A stretch of DNA of 64,000 bases from Paenibacillus sp. FSL K6-3182 (GCF_037976325.1 NZ_CP150265.1:882001-946000), one strand, 5' to 3'. Positions 17,801-26,694 are shown, numbered from the stretch's first letter. Numbers and translations: made by a program. The notes: a model not told the origin generated them from the sequence alone.

Positions 17801-20800
17801 TTTCTCCGATGAGATTCGCAATGAATTGAAATCCGGTTTCGGCTCGGAGGGCGAGCCAAGATTTATAACAGGTGGAGCAAGAAGCGTGGCTACGATCCTG
17901 AATAATATCAAGGGGCAGCCAAGCAACACGCCTGCTGATGACCCGGGAGACATGGTGCAGTATATTGAAGCCCATGACAACTTGCCGCTGTATGATGTTA
18001 TTGCCCAGTCGATTAAGAAAGACCCGGCTATAGCGGCTAATGATCTGGAAATTCATAAACGGATACGTTTGGGCAATTTGCTCATTCTAACCTCTCAAGG
18101 TACGGCTTTCCTTCATGCTGGTCAAGAATATGGCAGAACGAAGCAGTGGCTTGGGGCAGGAGTGCCGGAGCAGAAATACCACGAGCTTAAAGATGCAGCC
18201 GGAACCTCATTTGGTTATTTCATTCATGATTCCTATGATTCCTCCGATGCAATCAATAAATTTGACTGGCAGAAGGCGACGAATGCTGAGCAATATCCAG
18301 TCAATCATGTAACGAAGGAGTACACAGCAGGACTAATTGAACTTCGGAAACATACGGATGCCTTCCGTTTAGGCGAAAAGGACCTAGTTGATTCCAATGT
18401 CACGCTCATTCCTGCGAAGGAAATGAAAGATAACGATCTTGTGATCGGCTACAAAAATAAAGCAACAGACGGCACCGGCAATTATTATGTATTTATGAAT
18501 GCTGATCGTACAGCAAGAACGCTTACGTTATCAGAGGATTTAACTGCAGGCACAGTGCTTGTAGATAATGATGAAGCGGGGATTTCGGCGGTTTCTGCGC
18601 CATCCGGCTTTGAACTGACGGCTAGCTCGATTACGATTGAGCCGTTGACCGCAGTCATTATTAAGATGGAAGCGGCAGCGCCTGTTCTAAATGCGCTTGA
18701 GCTGGATAACGCTAACTATCCTTTGCAGGTTGGAACGACCCATCAAACGGTAGTTTATGCGAAATACAGTGACGGCAGCAAAAGAAAAGTAACAAGCGGA
18801 GTTGTATATTCTTCGAATAAGCCCGAAATTGCTTCTGTAACAACAGGAGGCCTTGTTAAAGCAAACAGCTTAGGAAATGCAACGATCACAGCTACGTACA
18901 ACGGAATATCCGTGAGCGCTGTAGTTGCTGTAAAAACAGAATCAATCAAACGGTATGTCCAAATCAACTACATTCGTCCGGATAAAAACTATCAGGACTG
19001 GAATATGTGGATATGGAACACCGGTGTGAAAAATGATCAAATCAACTTTGATAAAATCGAAAATGGCATTGCAACAGTCATGCTTGAAATTTCGCAGGAT
19101 GCGACCAATGTGGGCTTCGTGCTTCGTAAAGGAACAGACTGGGACACAGCGAAGCAGGATATTCCAGACGATCGCGTGATTCCGATCTCGCCTGGGGCTG
19201 CTTTTACGAAAGTAAATATAACGAGTATGGTAAATCAGTTGGATATTTTGCCAACCATAATAGGGCCAGTTCTAAAAGATGGCGGAATTACCTTCCTGTA
19301 CCGGGATGATGCTTTATTTGAAAAAGGACGCTCAAGCGATCTGACCGGGGTTAAGGTAAAGGTGAATGGTACAGAGCATGAAATGGTTTATGATGCTGCG
19401 AAGGAGTGGTTTACTTATTCACTTGCAAATGTAGAAGGCGGCACATACGAATATACCTTCCTTGTGACGAAGAAAGACGAAGCAGCCGTTGAAATAACCG
19501 ATCCCAAAAATACGACCAATGGCAAATCAGTCATTACGTATCGGAAGCCGGTCGTAACCATGACGACATCGGTTCATCCAGCTGCGATTTCGTATAATGA
19601 AAGCGCGGTGCTCAAATTAAAGGCATCAGCATCAGAAGAAGTCGTATTTACTGAAGGGTATATGGATTTAACGGCATTAGGTGGATTAGCTAAAGTGCCT
19701 TTCGACACCAAGCTGTTTGCACAAACGATTGCCGTGAAAGACACAGTTACAGCGGGAGTAAAAGAAATACCCGTTACACTCATCGATGAGTACGGCAACA
19801 AGCACACGCATACAGCCACAATGACGGTAAAAGCTAGAACCTTTGCTGGCAATCTCGACTTTGATTGGGATGAGGCACGTATCTATTTTGCGCTAACTGA
19901 TCGGTTTGCGGATGGGGATTGGGCCAATAATGCGGATGTAGATAAAGATCACCTTGAAGCTTATCACGGCGGCGATTTCCAAGGCATGATCGACAAGCTG
20001 GATTATTTGCAGGAGCTGGGCATTAATACGCTGTGGATCACTCCGATTGTCGATAATATCGATTTCAACAAAGGCGTAGATTTTAACACCAAGCAGTACG
20101 GCTATCATGGCTACTGGGCTAAAGATTTCACGAAGCTTGATGAGCATCTTGGTGATATGGATACGTTTAAGGAGCTCATTAACAAAGCCCACGACAAGGG
20201 CATCAAAATTATGGTTGACGTGGTGCTTAACCACACCGGCTACGGCTTAAAAGCTGAGGATAACCGTCCAGGCATTACGCCGGAGGATAAAGCTCGCTTT
20301 GAAGGGATGCTCAGAACAAATGGCGTTCAAGCCAGCACCAATCCAATTGAAGGTGAACTGGATGGTTTGCCGGACTTCAAGACAGAGGACCCAGCCGTTC
20401 GTGAGAAAATGATCGAATGGCAAGCAGGCTGGCTGGAGCGTGCTAGAACGGATCGCGGCGACACGATTGATTTCTTCCGCGTGGATACAGTGAAGCATGT
20501 AGAGAGCACAACATGGAAAGCGTTCAAAAATGCGTTGACGACTATCGATCCAAGCTTCAAGCTGATCGGTGAAAATTTTGGCGCTTCAATCGACGGTGAC
20601 GGCGGCATGCTGCGCAGCGGCCAAATGGACAGCTTGCTCGATTTTAGCTTTAATGACAGAGCAAAAGATTTTACGGATGGGAAGATTGATGCTGTCGATG
20701 CTTATCTGGCAGACCGGGAAACGAAGCTGGATAACACAGCAATGATGGGGCAGTTCCTAAGCAGCCACGATGAGGATGGTTTCCTGTCTGAGTTTGTGAA

Positions 20801-22454
20801 AGGAGACAAAGGCAAGCTGAAAATCGCAGCAGCTCTTCAAATCACAGCGAAAGGCCAGCCCGTCATTTATTACGGCGAGGAGCTTGGCCGCTCAGGACCT
20901 AATGCTCGCGATATGAGCGCAGGATTGTTCAGCGAAAATCGTTCAGATATGCCATGGGATCAGTTGACGGCAGAACAAGCGCTGCATGATCACTACGAGA
21001 AGCTGCTCAATATTCGGGCGAAATTCTCGAAGGTTTATTCCAAAGGCTTGCGTACCAAGCTTGCTGGATCGGATGCACTAGCCTATTTAGCATTTAATAA
21101 ACAATTTAACAACGTAAATATTGTAACGATCATTAACACAACCGTAGAGAGCAAGCAGGTTACGCTCGAGGTTCCTTTCGCAGCTGGAGCAAAGGCAAAG
21201 GATGAGTACAGCGGAACGCTTTACACGGTGAAGGATAATGGACAGGTGACAGTTGAAGTGCCGGGCAGAAATGAAGGCGGAACGGTTATTTTGAGTGAGG
21301 TTGCGGATAATGTTCCAACACCTACGACGCCGAGTAAACCACAGCCAGCTGATGTCCAAGTGATTGATAATGACATCTTGCGCAGCGGCAAGGATGGTAA
21401 AGTGTCGGTACAATTTGTCGATGGAAAACATTCGGTACAATTGCCGCTTGATGCAGCAGCAGTACTGGCAGGCAATAGCTTGGAGCTGAAGGCAGCTGGC
21501 ATTACAATGACGCTGTCAAATGAACTATTGGCTTCCATTAAAGGACTTGTGTCTGCGAGTGAAGCGGATGGGGCTCGTATCGTATTCGAGGCAAAACCGT
21601 TGAAGACAGCAGATGCGGACGCTTTGGTTGACCGAACCCAGGATGCTCAAGCTAAGCTGAAAGCGGGCTCTCTGGTTTATGATTTCAACTTAAGCATCGT
21701 AACGAAGGCTGGAAAAGTGATTCCGGTTACGAAGTTTGAGAAGCCGATCCTACTCAGCTTCCAGCTTAATCCGAACGCGAGCCAAGACATCGTTGGTATC
21801 TATTATGTGAGTGATACTGGCAAGCTGGAATACATCGGCGGTACGCTTAAGGGTGAGATAATTACGGCTGAGGTATTCCATTTCAGCAAATATGCGGTTC
21901 TTGAGTACGATAAATCATTTACGGATGTGCCAGCGAGTCACTGGGCTATCGCAGCGATTAAATCACTGGCTGCGAAGCGCATTGTTTCGGGCATTAATGA
22001 GAAGCAGTTTGCACCGCAATCGAACGTAACGAGAGCTGAATTTGCAGCTATGCTTATCCGTGCTCTTGGAGTGAAGGCAGAAGGCACGGCAAGCTATAGC
22101 GATGTAGAAGCGGGCAAATGGTATTCCGCTTATGTGGCGACAGCAAGCAAGCTGGGCATTATAAAAGGCCGCAGTACTTCGGCGTTTGCGCCAAATGAAA
22201 CGATAAGCCGCGAGGAAATGGCTGTCATGATCATGCGAGCGTATGAGGTTAGAAAGGGAGCGGCTGCAGCTTCAGCGGCAGAGGAAACAACATTCACTGA
22301 CCGCAGCCAAATTAGCAATTGGGCGGAAGCATCGGTTGCGGCAGCTGCTAAGCTAGGGCTCGTTCAAGGCAGAGCAAACGATACATTTGCGCCGAAAGGG
22401 AAAATGACACGTGCAGAAAGTGCACAGGTCATCTATAAGCTTTTAGGGAAATAA
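14883..22454 (+). CDS. S-layer-anchored amylopullulanase with two GH13 catalytic domains
   Basis: 2523 residues. Order: signal peptide (1-33); two starch-binding X25-type modules (about 35-145, 150-245); two CBM41 pullulan-binding modules (265-370, 374-480); a pullulanase N-domain and CBM48 (485-710); a type I pullulanase GH13 domain with YNWGYDP, nucleophile Asp912 in DGMRWD, acid/base Glu941 and Asp1032 in EAHDN; a Big2 Ig-like domain (1269-1355); a third CBM41 (1356-1455); a linker domain; a second GH13 alpha-amylase with Asp1868 (FRVDTVKH), Glu1897 (IGENFG) and Asp1963 (SSHDED); an unassigned domain (about 2155-2340); and three SLH domains (2346-2523). All catalytic residues are present in both. 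It debranches and cleaves starch, glycogen or pullulan at the cell surface. Start: GAGGAGG just before 14883. Confidence 0.95.
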   Translation: MGFALKRKKLMSIMLIAAMIWSIVGAIPLHTNAAAPTQVVLVGDLQKGLGNSENWDPKAEVTKMSDSGSGSGYYTFKATLPAGTYEYKVALNGGWLESYGFGNYTNPSGVDSGGNIKLTLSEEKEVTFYYNHDTHKIADSTYYTQVASDKLPRIVGTLQVPLGEPSNWAPESALSLLTDTDLDGVYTITKDVPKGDYKFKIVLGSTWDDQTYPKDDQLLSLPADLPVTFKYNANTEAVSADFKAPVEPSPSPDPVDPNLDPIPANHLRIHYNRADALYENQGIWTWEQVAAPSTGWPGGATAFPADKIDSYGAYVDIPLAANAKKVGFLIVNRLDGVKDGGDKAVAISSPAVNEIWIKENSDKVSYFEPVELPANTVRIHYVRDDKKQSAYGLWLWDQVATPSTGWPTGASAFTEEQVDRYGSYVDIPLQENAQKISFLVVNRTLGDADKDGGNRFFSLVNRYNQLWIKKGDNNVYVSPYWELPTALESAEILSESKLLLGFTMTDGLAAEELKSAITIKDKNGTAVPINQVVLNADKKTANVSANIQLDQTPLSVTYQGRTVSATSGWRMLDELYNYEGNDLGASYHSGSVVLKLWAPKASAVVANVYDKADSTKLVGSVSLTKGDKGVWTAAIAPTDFTGQGITDLKGYFYQYEVTNDGVTKQVLDPYAKSMAEFRVNTKGETGPDGDAVGKAAIVDLGATDPAADYDFAKIDGYEKREDAIIWEAHIRDFTSDPSVADDLNARWGSYNAFKDKLSYIKSLGVTHIQLLPVMAWYYGDEAQMGTRELEYSAQNNEYNWGYDPHSYFSPDGAYSEDAADPELRVKELKGLIDAIHDEGMGVVLDVVYTHMAKASFLNDIVPNYYAFQDANGNNIGGFGNNLATSHKMAEKLMVDSVKYWFDEYKIDGMRWDMMGDATYDSVQNAYDAAASINPNALFIGEGWVTFGGDASDPALKGKGADQKWMDKTDSVGVFSDEIRNELKSGFGSEGEPRFITGGARSVATILNNIKGQPSNTPADDPGDMVQYIEAHDNLPLYDVIAQSIKKDPAIAANDLEIHKRIRLGNLLILTSQGTAFLHAGQEYGRTKQWLGAGVPEQKYHELKDAAGTSFGYFIHDSYDSSDAINKFDWQKATNAEQYPVNHVTKEYTAGLIELRKHTDAFRLGEKDLVDSNVTLIPAKEMKDNDLVIGYKNKATDGTGNYYVFMNADRTARTLTLSEDLTAGTVLVDNDEAGISAVSAPSGFELTASSITIEPLTAVIIKMEAAAPVLNALELDNANYPLQVGTTHQTVVYAKYSDGSKRKVTSGVVYSSNKPEIASVTTGGLVKANSLGNATITATYNGISVSAVVAVKTESIKRYVQINYIRPDKNYQDWNMWIWNTGVKNDQINFDKIENGIATVMLEISQDATNVGFVLRKGTDWDTAKQDIPDDRVIPISPGAAFTKVNITSMVNQLDILPTIIGPVLKDGGITFLYRDDALFEKGRSSDLTGVKVKVNGTEHEMVYDAAKEWFTYSLANVEGGTYEYTFLVTKKDEAAVEITDPKNTTNGKSVITYRKPVVTMTTSVHPAAISYNESAVLKLKASASEEVVFTEGYMDLTALGGLAKVPFDTKLFAQTIAVKDTVTAGVKEIPVTLIDEYGNKHTHTATMTVKARTFAGNLDFDWDEARIYFALTDRFADGDWANNADVDKDHLEAYHGGDFQGMIDKLDYLQELGINTLWITPIVDNIDFNKGVDFNTKQYGYHGYWAKDFTKLDEHLGDMDTFKELINKAHDKGIKIMVDVVLNHTGYGLKAEDNRPGITPEDKARFEGMLRTNGVQASTNPIEGELDGLPDFKTEDPAVREKMIEWQAGWLERARTDRGDTIDFFRVDTVKHVESTTWKAFKNALTTIDPSFKLIGENFGASIDGDGGMLRSGQMDSLLDFSFNDRAKDFTDGKIDAVDAYLADRETKLDNTAMMGQFLSSHDEDGFLSEFVKGDKGKLKIAAALQITAKGQPVIYYGEELGRSGPNARDMSAGLFSENRSDMPWDQLTAEQALHDHYEKLLNIRAKFSKVYSKGLRTKLAGSDALAYLAFNKQFNNVNIVTIINTTVESKQVTLEVPFAAGAKAKDEYSGTLYTVKDNGQVTVEVPGRNEGGTVILSEVADNVPTPTTPSKPQPADVQVIDNDILRSGKDGKVSVQFVDGKHSVQLPLDAAAVLAGNSLELKAAGITMTLSNELLASIKGLVSASEADGARIVFEAKPLKTADADALVDRTQDAQAKLKAGSLVYDFNLSIVTKAGKVIPVTKFEKPILLSFQLNPNASQDIVGIYYVSDTGKLEYIGGTLKGEIITAEVFHFSKYAVLEYDKSFTDVPASHWAIAAIKSLAAKRIVSGINEKQFAPQSNVTRAEFAAMLIRALGVKAEGTASYSDVEAGKWYSAYVATASKLGIIKGRSTSAFAPNETISREEMAVMIMRAYEVRKGAAAASAAEETTFTDRSQISNWAEASVAAAAKLGLVQGRANDTFAPKGKMTRAESAQVIYKLLGK

Positions 22455-22528
22455 GCATTTCTTTAATGTAAGGGTTAGAAAGATAGCAAATCATTATGTC
22501 TAACATGATGTAGTTGCTGAAACAGACA

Positions 22529-22567
22529 AAAGCCGGGTTTCTCCTTCTGGAGACCCGGCTTTTTTTG
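22529..22567 (+). terminator. Terminator of the amylopullulanase gene
   Basis: AGCCGGGT and ACCCGGCT arms, with CTCC/GGAG pairing inside, are followed by seven Ts. Confidence 0.9.
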
Positions 22568-22602
22568 GCGTTGTTGTATTGCCGAGTAGAGTAATCAATA
22601 TC

Positions 22603-22654
22603 TTTACATCGTGACTTGTATTACAGTATACTGTAACTAATACAGTCAACTGTA
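22603..22654 (+). promoter_or_regulatory. Promoter with twin palindromic operators before the MerR gene
   Basis: TTTACA at 22603-22608 and TATACT at 22627-22632 are 18 bases apart. The -10 lies within a perfect palindrome TACAGTATACTGTA (22622-22635), and a second, TACAGTCAACTGTA (22641-22654), follows with its centre 19 bases further, about two helical turns. The layout suggests autorepression by the MerR protein binding as two dimers; this is inference. Confidence 0.7.
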
Positions 22655-22693
22655 ACTAAATTGATCGTCGATAATTTGAAATGAGGTGAAAAG

Positions 22694-23110
22694 ATGGACA
22701 CATTCACAGCGAAACAAGTTGCTGAGATTCTCCAGCAGGAAGATCCTGAGATGAATTTGAGAACCGTTAGGTATTATACCCAGATCGGGATCGTTCCCCC
22801 GTTAGAGCTTCTTGGGAACAAAAGAGTTTATACGAGCAGCCACGTTAGTTACTTTCGTGCGATTCTGACGTTAATCCATAGCGGAGAAACGCTGGCTGCT
22901 ATCCAAGAAAAGCTGAAGCAGCTCTCTATAGATGAGATTTCCAAAATTGGCGAGAATCTTCAGCTGTATCGCTCCAAAAAAATGCTAACCAACGATACCC
23001 ATGTCATTAATGAGGACGTCATTCTTTCGATGAGTCCACGTATATCGGCGGAACTCCGAGTGAAAATGGTAGAGACAATCTCTCAAATGCTGAAGGGAGA
23101 AGTGAAGTGA
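22694..23110 (+). CDS. MerR-family transcriptional regulator
   Basis: 138 residues. The N-terminal winged helix is clear: FTAKQVAEIL, then NLRTVRYYTQIGIVPP and a NKRVYTSSHVSYFRAI wing. A helical segment rich in K, E and L (about 70-105) follows, with no cysteine pattern for metals and no drug-binding domain, so it is a short MerR without a recognised sensor. The start follows GAGGTGAAAAG. Its stop overlaps the next gene by four bases, so the two products are made together. The twin palindromes upstream are its most likely target. Confidence 0.88.
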   Translation: MDTFTAKQVAEILQQEDPEMNLRTVRYYTQIGIVPPLELLGNKRVYTSSHVSYFRAILTLIHSGETLAAIQEKLKQLSIDEISKIGENLQLYRSKKMLTNDTHVINEDVILSMSPRISAELRVKMVETISQMLKGEVK

Positions 23111-23646
23111 TGATCAAAACAAGGTTCACCAAATCCGTTATGGAAAATGAAGAAGGCATGAACCATCTATGGCTTCAGCTTTCTCCAACCCGTGATGCGG
23201 ATGATGTTCGTGTGCAGCTTACGCTGCCAAGCGGCATTCATCGTCTGCACAATTTGAGCGGATATGAGGAGACGGTTATTCAGGAGATCGTCGTACCCAA
23301 TCCAATGATAATAAATAACATGATCGTGGAACTATTTACGACAGGCCCAGTAACATGCGGAGAGAAGACCATCATTGTTGCTATCACTTATAGAGAAAAA
23401 GAAAAGCCTATTCGAATTGAATATGAAGTGCCATTAAGGATCGTATCTGAGGATGAAATGGACGGCTTGGTCGTTGATGAAGAAGCCGCAGCGTTTATGA
23501 AAGAACATCTGGCTCTGAAAAAATCTAATGAGCAATCTGAATATGAATTTATTGATCATTCCCAAACAAAAATCATTAGGATCGAATCGAGTGAATATGC
23601 CGATTGGGAGAAAAAATACCGAATTGAAGGGCTTGCACCACGTTAG
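23107..23646 (+). CDS. Unknown protein translationally coupled to the MerR regulator
   Basis: 179 residues; I do not recognise the family. No signal peptide or membrane helix is visible, so it is cytoplasmic. Residues about 15-120 alternate strand-like segments (LWLQLSP, VRVQLTLPSG, TVIQEIVVPNP, MIVELFTTGP, TIIVAITY, IRIEYEVPLRIV), which suggests an Ig-like beta sandwich. Residues 125-179 are acidic and probably helical. The ATGA overlap with the MerR gene suggests that it works with that regulator, for example as a co-sensor or antagonist. That role is a guess from context. Confidence 0.7.
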   Translation: MMIKTRFTKSVMENEEGMNHLWLQLSPTRDADDVRVQLTLPSGIHRLHNLSGYEETVIQEIVVPNPMIINNMIVELFTTGPVTCGEKTIIVAITYREKEKPIRIEYEVPLRIVSEDEMDGLVVDEEAAAFMKEHLALKKSNEQSEYEFIDHSQTKIIRIESSEYADWEKKYRIEGLAPR

Positions 23647-23674
23647 GAATCCAAAATAATTAATGAGATAAACA

Positions 23675-25243
23675 TTAATTAATCATACGTTTTCTGCCGA
23701 GCCAGTACGGTTTCTTCAGCTCCGCCTTGTTTAGCTTTCCGACAGAGGTTCTTGGGAGAGAGGCAACGATTTCCAATCGCGTTGGAATTTTAAATGGAGC
23801 AATCTGCTCATGGCAAAATATTTTCAGATCAGCTAAAGTCAGCTCTGCATCGCCCTTAAGGGACACCACCGCAGTTACTTCTTCGCCATCCACTAATAAG
23901 GGCGTTCCAATTACAGCAACCTCACGAATAGAAGGATGCTTGCTAAGTGCCTCCTCTACTTCTGAGCAGTAAACATTTGCACCGTCAACAATAATAATAT
24001 CTTTTTTTCGATCCATGAGATACAAATAACCATCCTCATCAAACCTGCCTAAATCTCCTGTATAGAGCCACCCACCCTGCAAGGCATGGTTTGTTTCTAC
24101 TGGATTATTCCAGTAGCCAAGCATGATTTGTTCTCCTTTGCATATAATTTCGCCAGTTTCTCCTTGTTTAACATCTTGGCCGAGCTCGTCAATAATACGA
24201 ATTTGGAATGCTTTTTGTCCCCAATACGGCATGTTGGCTGGACTGCCAACGGATATTAATCGATTTAGCTTTCCTTCATGGAAACATTGGTTTATGTTTA
24301 AAAAACTAATAAATTGTCCGCTTTCTGTTTGGGAATAGACTTCGGTAATTTGTGCGTTCGGAAAAATAGTTAATGCTTGATGAAATAAATTTTCGCTGAT
24401 GGGCGCCCCGCCGCAAGAGATGCCTTCGATGGATTGCAGGCTGCGGGATTTGATATTTTCCATAAGGACAATATCTCGAAATAATAGCCCCACAGTACCC
24501 AAAAACTTAATTTGCTCCCGTTCTATAATATCTACGATTTCTTCAGCTCTAACGGGATATTCATTCGGATAAATGAGGCAGCCGCCTTCAAATATGGTCG
24601 TCCACAAAACAAACTGGCCCGTTAAATGGGCTTGATTCATCACGATCGATTTTTTAGAAGCGTTATGCCCGCCGCCCCTCTCTAGGTTCATAAAGGACCA
24701 ATTGCGAATATGGCGATGAGAATGCATGACACCTTTGGAGCGACCTGTCGTACCGCCTGTATAAATAATAAGCGCCACGTCATCTGGTGCAGCTTCATGC
24801 CATTCCATGAGAGCGGGACAATGAACCATAAAGGACTGCAATGATAAGGGTGATTGATCTAAGGTGCATGAAATAAAATGCGCAATTGGCAGTGAAGATA
24901 AGGCTTCTAATAGCTGAGATTGTTCGGAGCTGTAGACTAGCGCAGTGGGCGCAGCATCTTGAACAATATTTTTGATTTCATTTGCGGCTAACCCGGGAAA
25001 AATCGTTACAGGAATGGCACCAATGGCAACCGCAGCAAGTTCGGCAATAGCGAGGTACGGTGATGGGGAACTAATCAGTGCAATTCGTTCACCTGGCTTG
25101 ATTGCAAGATCATGAAATCCTTGAGCGACGCGGTTAACCTTATTAAATAACTGTTCATAAGTAAGGGTTTCATTCTTATCCTTCATTGCGTTATTCGTTG
25201 GGTGCATCTGAGCAGCCTTCGGCAGTATTTTGGAAAGCAGCAT
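23675..25243 (-). CDS. AMP-forming acyl-CoA synthetase/ligase
   Basis: 522 residues of the ANL superfamily. Motifs: the P-loop IIYTGGTTGRSKGV at about 160, YSQTESGQ (A5 core), GWLYTGDLGRFDEDGYL (A7), DRKKDIIIVDGANVYCSEVE (A8 hinge) and the catalytic Lys in PRTSVGKLNKAEL near the C terminus. The enzyme activates a carboxylic acid as acyl-AMP and transfers it to CoA. Sequence alone does not show the acid; the overall form suits medium or long-chain fatty acids or aryl acids. It is divergent from the unknown gene at 25436, with a palindromic site between. Confidence 0.9.
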   Translation of the reverse strand: MLLSKILPKAAQMHPTNNAMKDKNETLTYEQLFNKVNRVAQGFHDLAIKPGERIALISSPSPYLAIAELAAVAIGAIPVTIFPGLAANEIKNIVQDAAPTALVYSSEQSQLLEALSSLPIAHFISCTLDQSPLSLQSFMVHCPALMEWHEAAPDDVALIIYTGGTTGRSKGVMHSHRHIRNWSFMNLERGGGHNASKKSIVMNQAHLTGQFVLWTTIFEGGCLIYPNEYPVRAEEIVDIIEREQIKFLGTVGLLFRDIVLMENIKSRSLQSIEGISCGGAPISENLFHQALTIFPNAQITEVYSQTESGQFISFLNINQCFHEGKLNRLISVGSPANMPYWGQKAFQIRIIDELGQDVKQGETGEIICKGEQIMLGYWNNPVETNHALQGGWLYTGDLGRFDEDGYLYLMDRKKDIIIVDGANVYCSEVEEALSKHPSIREVAVIGTPLLVDGEEVTAVVSLKGDAELTLADLKIFCHEQIAPFKIPTRLEIVASLPRTSVGKLNKAELKKPYWLGRKRMIN

Positions 25244-25375
25244 ATCATAACCTCCCTAATTAAAATAAGAGCAATAAAACCTATGAATTTACTGTACTAT
25301 TCAACCGTAACAGGAAGAAGCTGGGGCAGCAAATTGATTTTCCTTATGGAAAAATAATGTTTTTTTTATAAAATG

Positions 25376-25393
25376 ACCAACCGGTTGATTGGT
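25376..25393. promoter_or_regulatory. Palindromic operator candidate between the acyl-CoA ligase and the unknown gene
   Basis: ACCAACCGGTTGATTGGT contains the perfect dyad CAACCGGTTG and outer ACCAA/TTGGT arms. It follows a TATAAA sequence and lies in the divergent intergenic region. The shape recalls TetR-family operators of fatty-acid genes, but no TetR gene is nearby. Confidence 0.5.
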
Positions 25394-25435
25394 GCAGCTA
25401 CTTATATACCATACGACTGCCAAAGGAGGTGCCGC

Positions 25436-26077
25436 ATGACAGCAAATATCCTGATCGATGAATCGCTTCTGCAAAGCTATTCGAGAAAGATATTCGGCTT
25501 TGCTCTCTTGCCTAACCATGAGATTGTTCGCAAATATGCAACGAACGGCATTAAAACGCGCAACAGCCATTACCATGGCGGGCTTCAGATGGAATCGTGG
25601 TGGTCGGGTATGACGTGGAGAGACTTTAACGCGCCCGATCTGGATGACTTATCAAGGGTCGTAGAGCTTATAGAGAGCGGAGCCTCACACTCGGAATATG
25701 ATCGGATCTTAATTAGCAGACTCGTCGAAAAGGGTTTTGTATCCATGGAGAGCGGCAAGCTTGAATGTTTGGTTCCATACTTTAATGCCTCCCAGCATGA
25801 AGCGCTGAATCGTATATTGGATCAAGCATTTCATGAGAACAACTTCAAAAAGAAAGTAGATCAGATCTATGAGGATATGATATCCGTATGCAGAAAGGAT
25901 GCGCCATCATTTATATCGGATAAAGAGATTGTGTACAAAGCAATGAATGATGGGATGACGCTTGTTTTTGCGGTAATGGAATATTTGGAGCGCAAACATT
26001 TTTTGGCAACGCCTGCCGATACCGAGAAAAAACGACTTACTACAATGGTTTGGCAATTTCCTTCCAGCAATCAGTAG
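25436..26077 (+). CDS. Unknown protein with a winged-helix-like segment
   Basis: 213 residues, no family recognised. Start 25436 has AAGGAGGT five bases upstream; the longer frame from 25373 would begin inside the palindromic operator. The protein is soluble and mostly helical. ILISRLVEKGFVSMESGKLECLVPYF (about 90-120) reads like a helix plus wing, and two Cys are scattered, so a regulator is conceivable. It is divergent from the acyl-CoA ligase, and converges with the cupin regulator gene over a shared hairpin. Confidence 0.65.
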   Translation: MTANILIDESLLQSYSRKIFGFALLPNHEIVRKYATNGIKTRNSHYHGGLQMESWWSGMTWRDFNAPDLDDLSRVVELIESGASHSEYDRILISRLVEKGFVSMESGKLECLVPYFNASQHEALNRILDQAFHENNFKKKVDQIYEDMISVCRKDAPSFISDKEIVYKAMNDGMTLVFAVMEYLERKHFLATPADTEKKRLTTMVWQFPSSNQ

Positions 26078-26089
26078 TTGATTAAAACA

Positions 26090-26138
26090 AAAGAGGCTGT
26101 TCCAAAAGTAGAGTATTCTACTTATGGAACAGCCTCTT
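26090..26138. terminator. Terminator between convergent genes
   Basis: AAGAGGCTGTTCCA and its complement pair over 14 bases, with a further TAGA..TCTA stem in the loop. The T-rich run TTTTGTTTT follows on the minus strand, so it mainly serves the cupin regulator gene. Confidence 0.85.
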
Positions 26139-26139
26139 G

Positions 26140-26694
26140 TTAAGACGGATAATAAATGACCATACTGATTCTCACAATACAATCACCTGAATTGTGATAG
26201 ACATGGGGAGTATCGGCTGTAAAACGTATGGAATCGCCCGTTTTCACTGTATATTCTTCATTATTTACACGAACGGTAAGCTCACCCTCAAACACGGTTA
26301 AAAACTCCTGTGTACCTTCTCTATGTGATTCAGAACTCAAATAAGCGCCTATTTCCATATCAACGGAATACATTTCAAATCGTCTGCCTTCTTCAAAGGG
26401 GAAAAACGGATAAAGCAGAAATCTACCGTTATCTTCTGTTAGTGTTTGTATTTCATTTTTGCGAACGATGACTGTATCGGATTGCGGCTCGTTAATGAGG
26501 GAAGTGAATGAAACTTTTAAACCATTAGCTATTTTCCAAACGGTTCCAATAGTAGGGTTGGATTCGCCGCGTTCGATTTGTCCTAACATCGTTTTGCTGA
26601 CCCCTGTCATTTCTGCTACCTTATCAAGACTAAGCTTTTGTAGCTCCCGCAGGTGTTTTAGGTTATTGGCAAGTACATAATTGATGTCTTCCAA
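26140..26694 (-). CDS. XRE-family regulator with C-terminal cupin domain
   Basis: 184 residues. The N-terminal helix-turn-helix of about 60 residues reads LRELQKLSLDKVAEMTGVSKTMLGQIERGESNPT. The C-terminal part is a small cupin with HREGTQEFLTVFEGELTV, YTVKTGDSIRF and TPHVYHN, whose histidines could bind a metal. The start is a TTG at 26694, nine bases after GAGGAGG on the minus strand; the frame up to 26754 has no ribosome site. Such HTH-cupin proteins typically control a divergent transporter or amino-acid gene, here the LysE-type exporter. Confidence 0.9.
   Translation of the reverse strand: MEDINYVLANNLKHLRELQKLSLDKVAEMTGVSKTMLGQIERGESNPTIGTVWKIANGLKVSFTSLINEPQSDTVIVRKNEIQTLTEDNGRFLLYPFFPFEEGRRFEMYSVDMEIGAYLSSESHREGTQEFLTVFEGELTVRVNNEEYTVKTGDSIRFTADTPHVYHNSGDCIVRISMVIYYPS

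Noticed and set aside
16359..21538. Reverse-strand frames under the amylopullulanase, up to 166 codons.
   Set aside because: The opposite frame encodes complete, recognisable catalytic domains; the shadows have no start signals.
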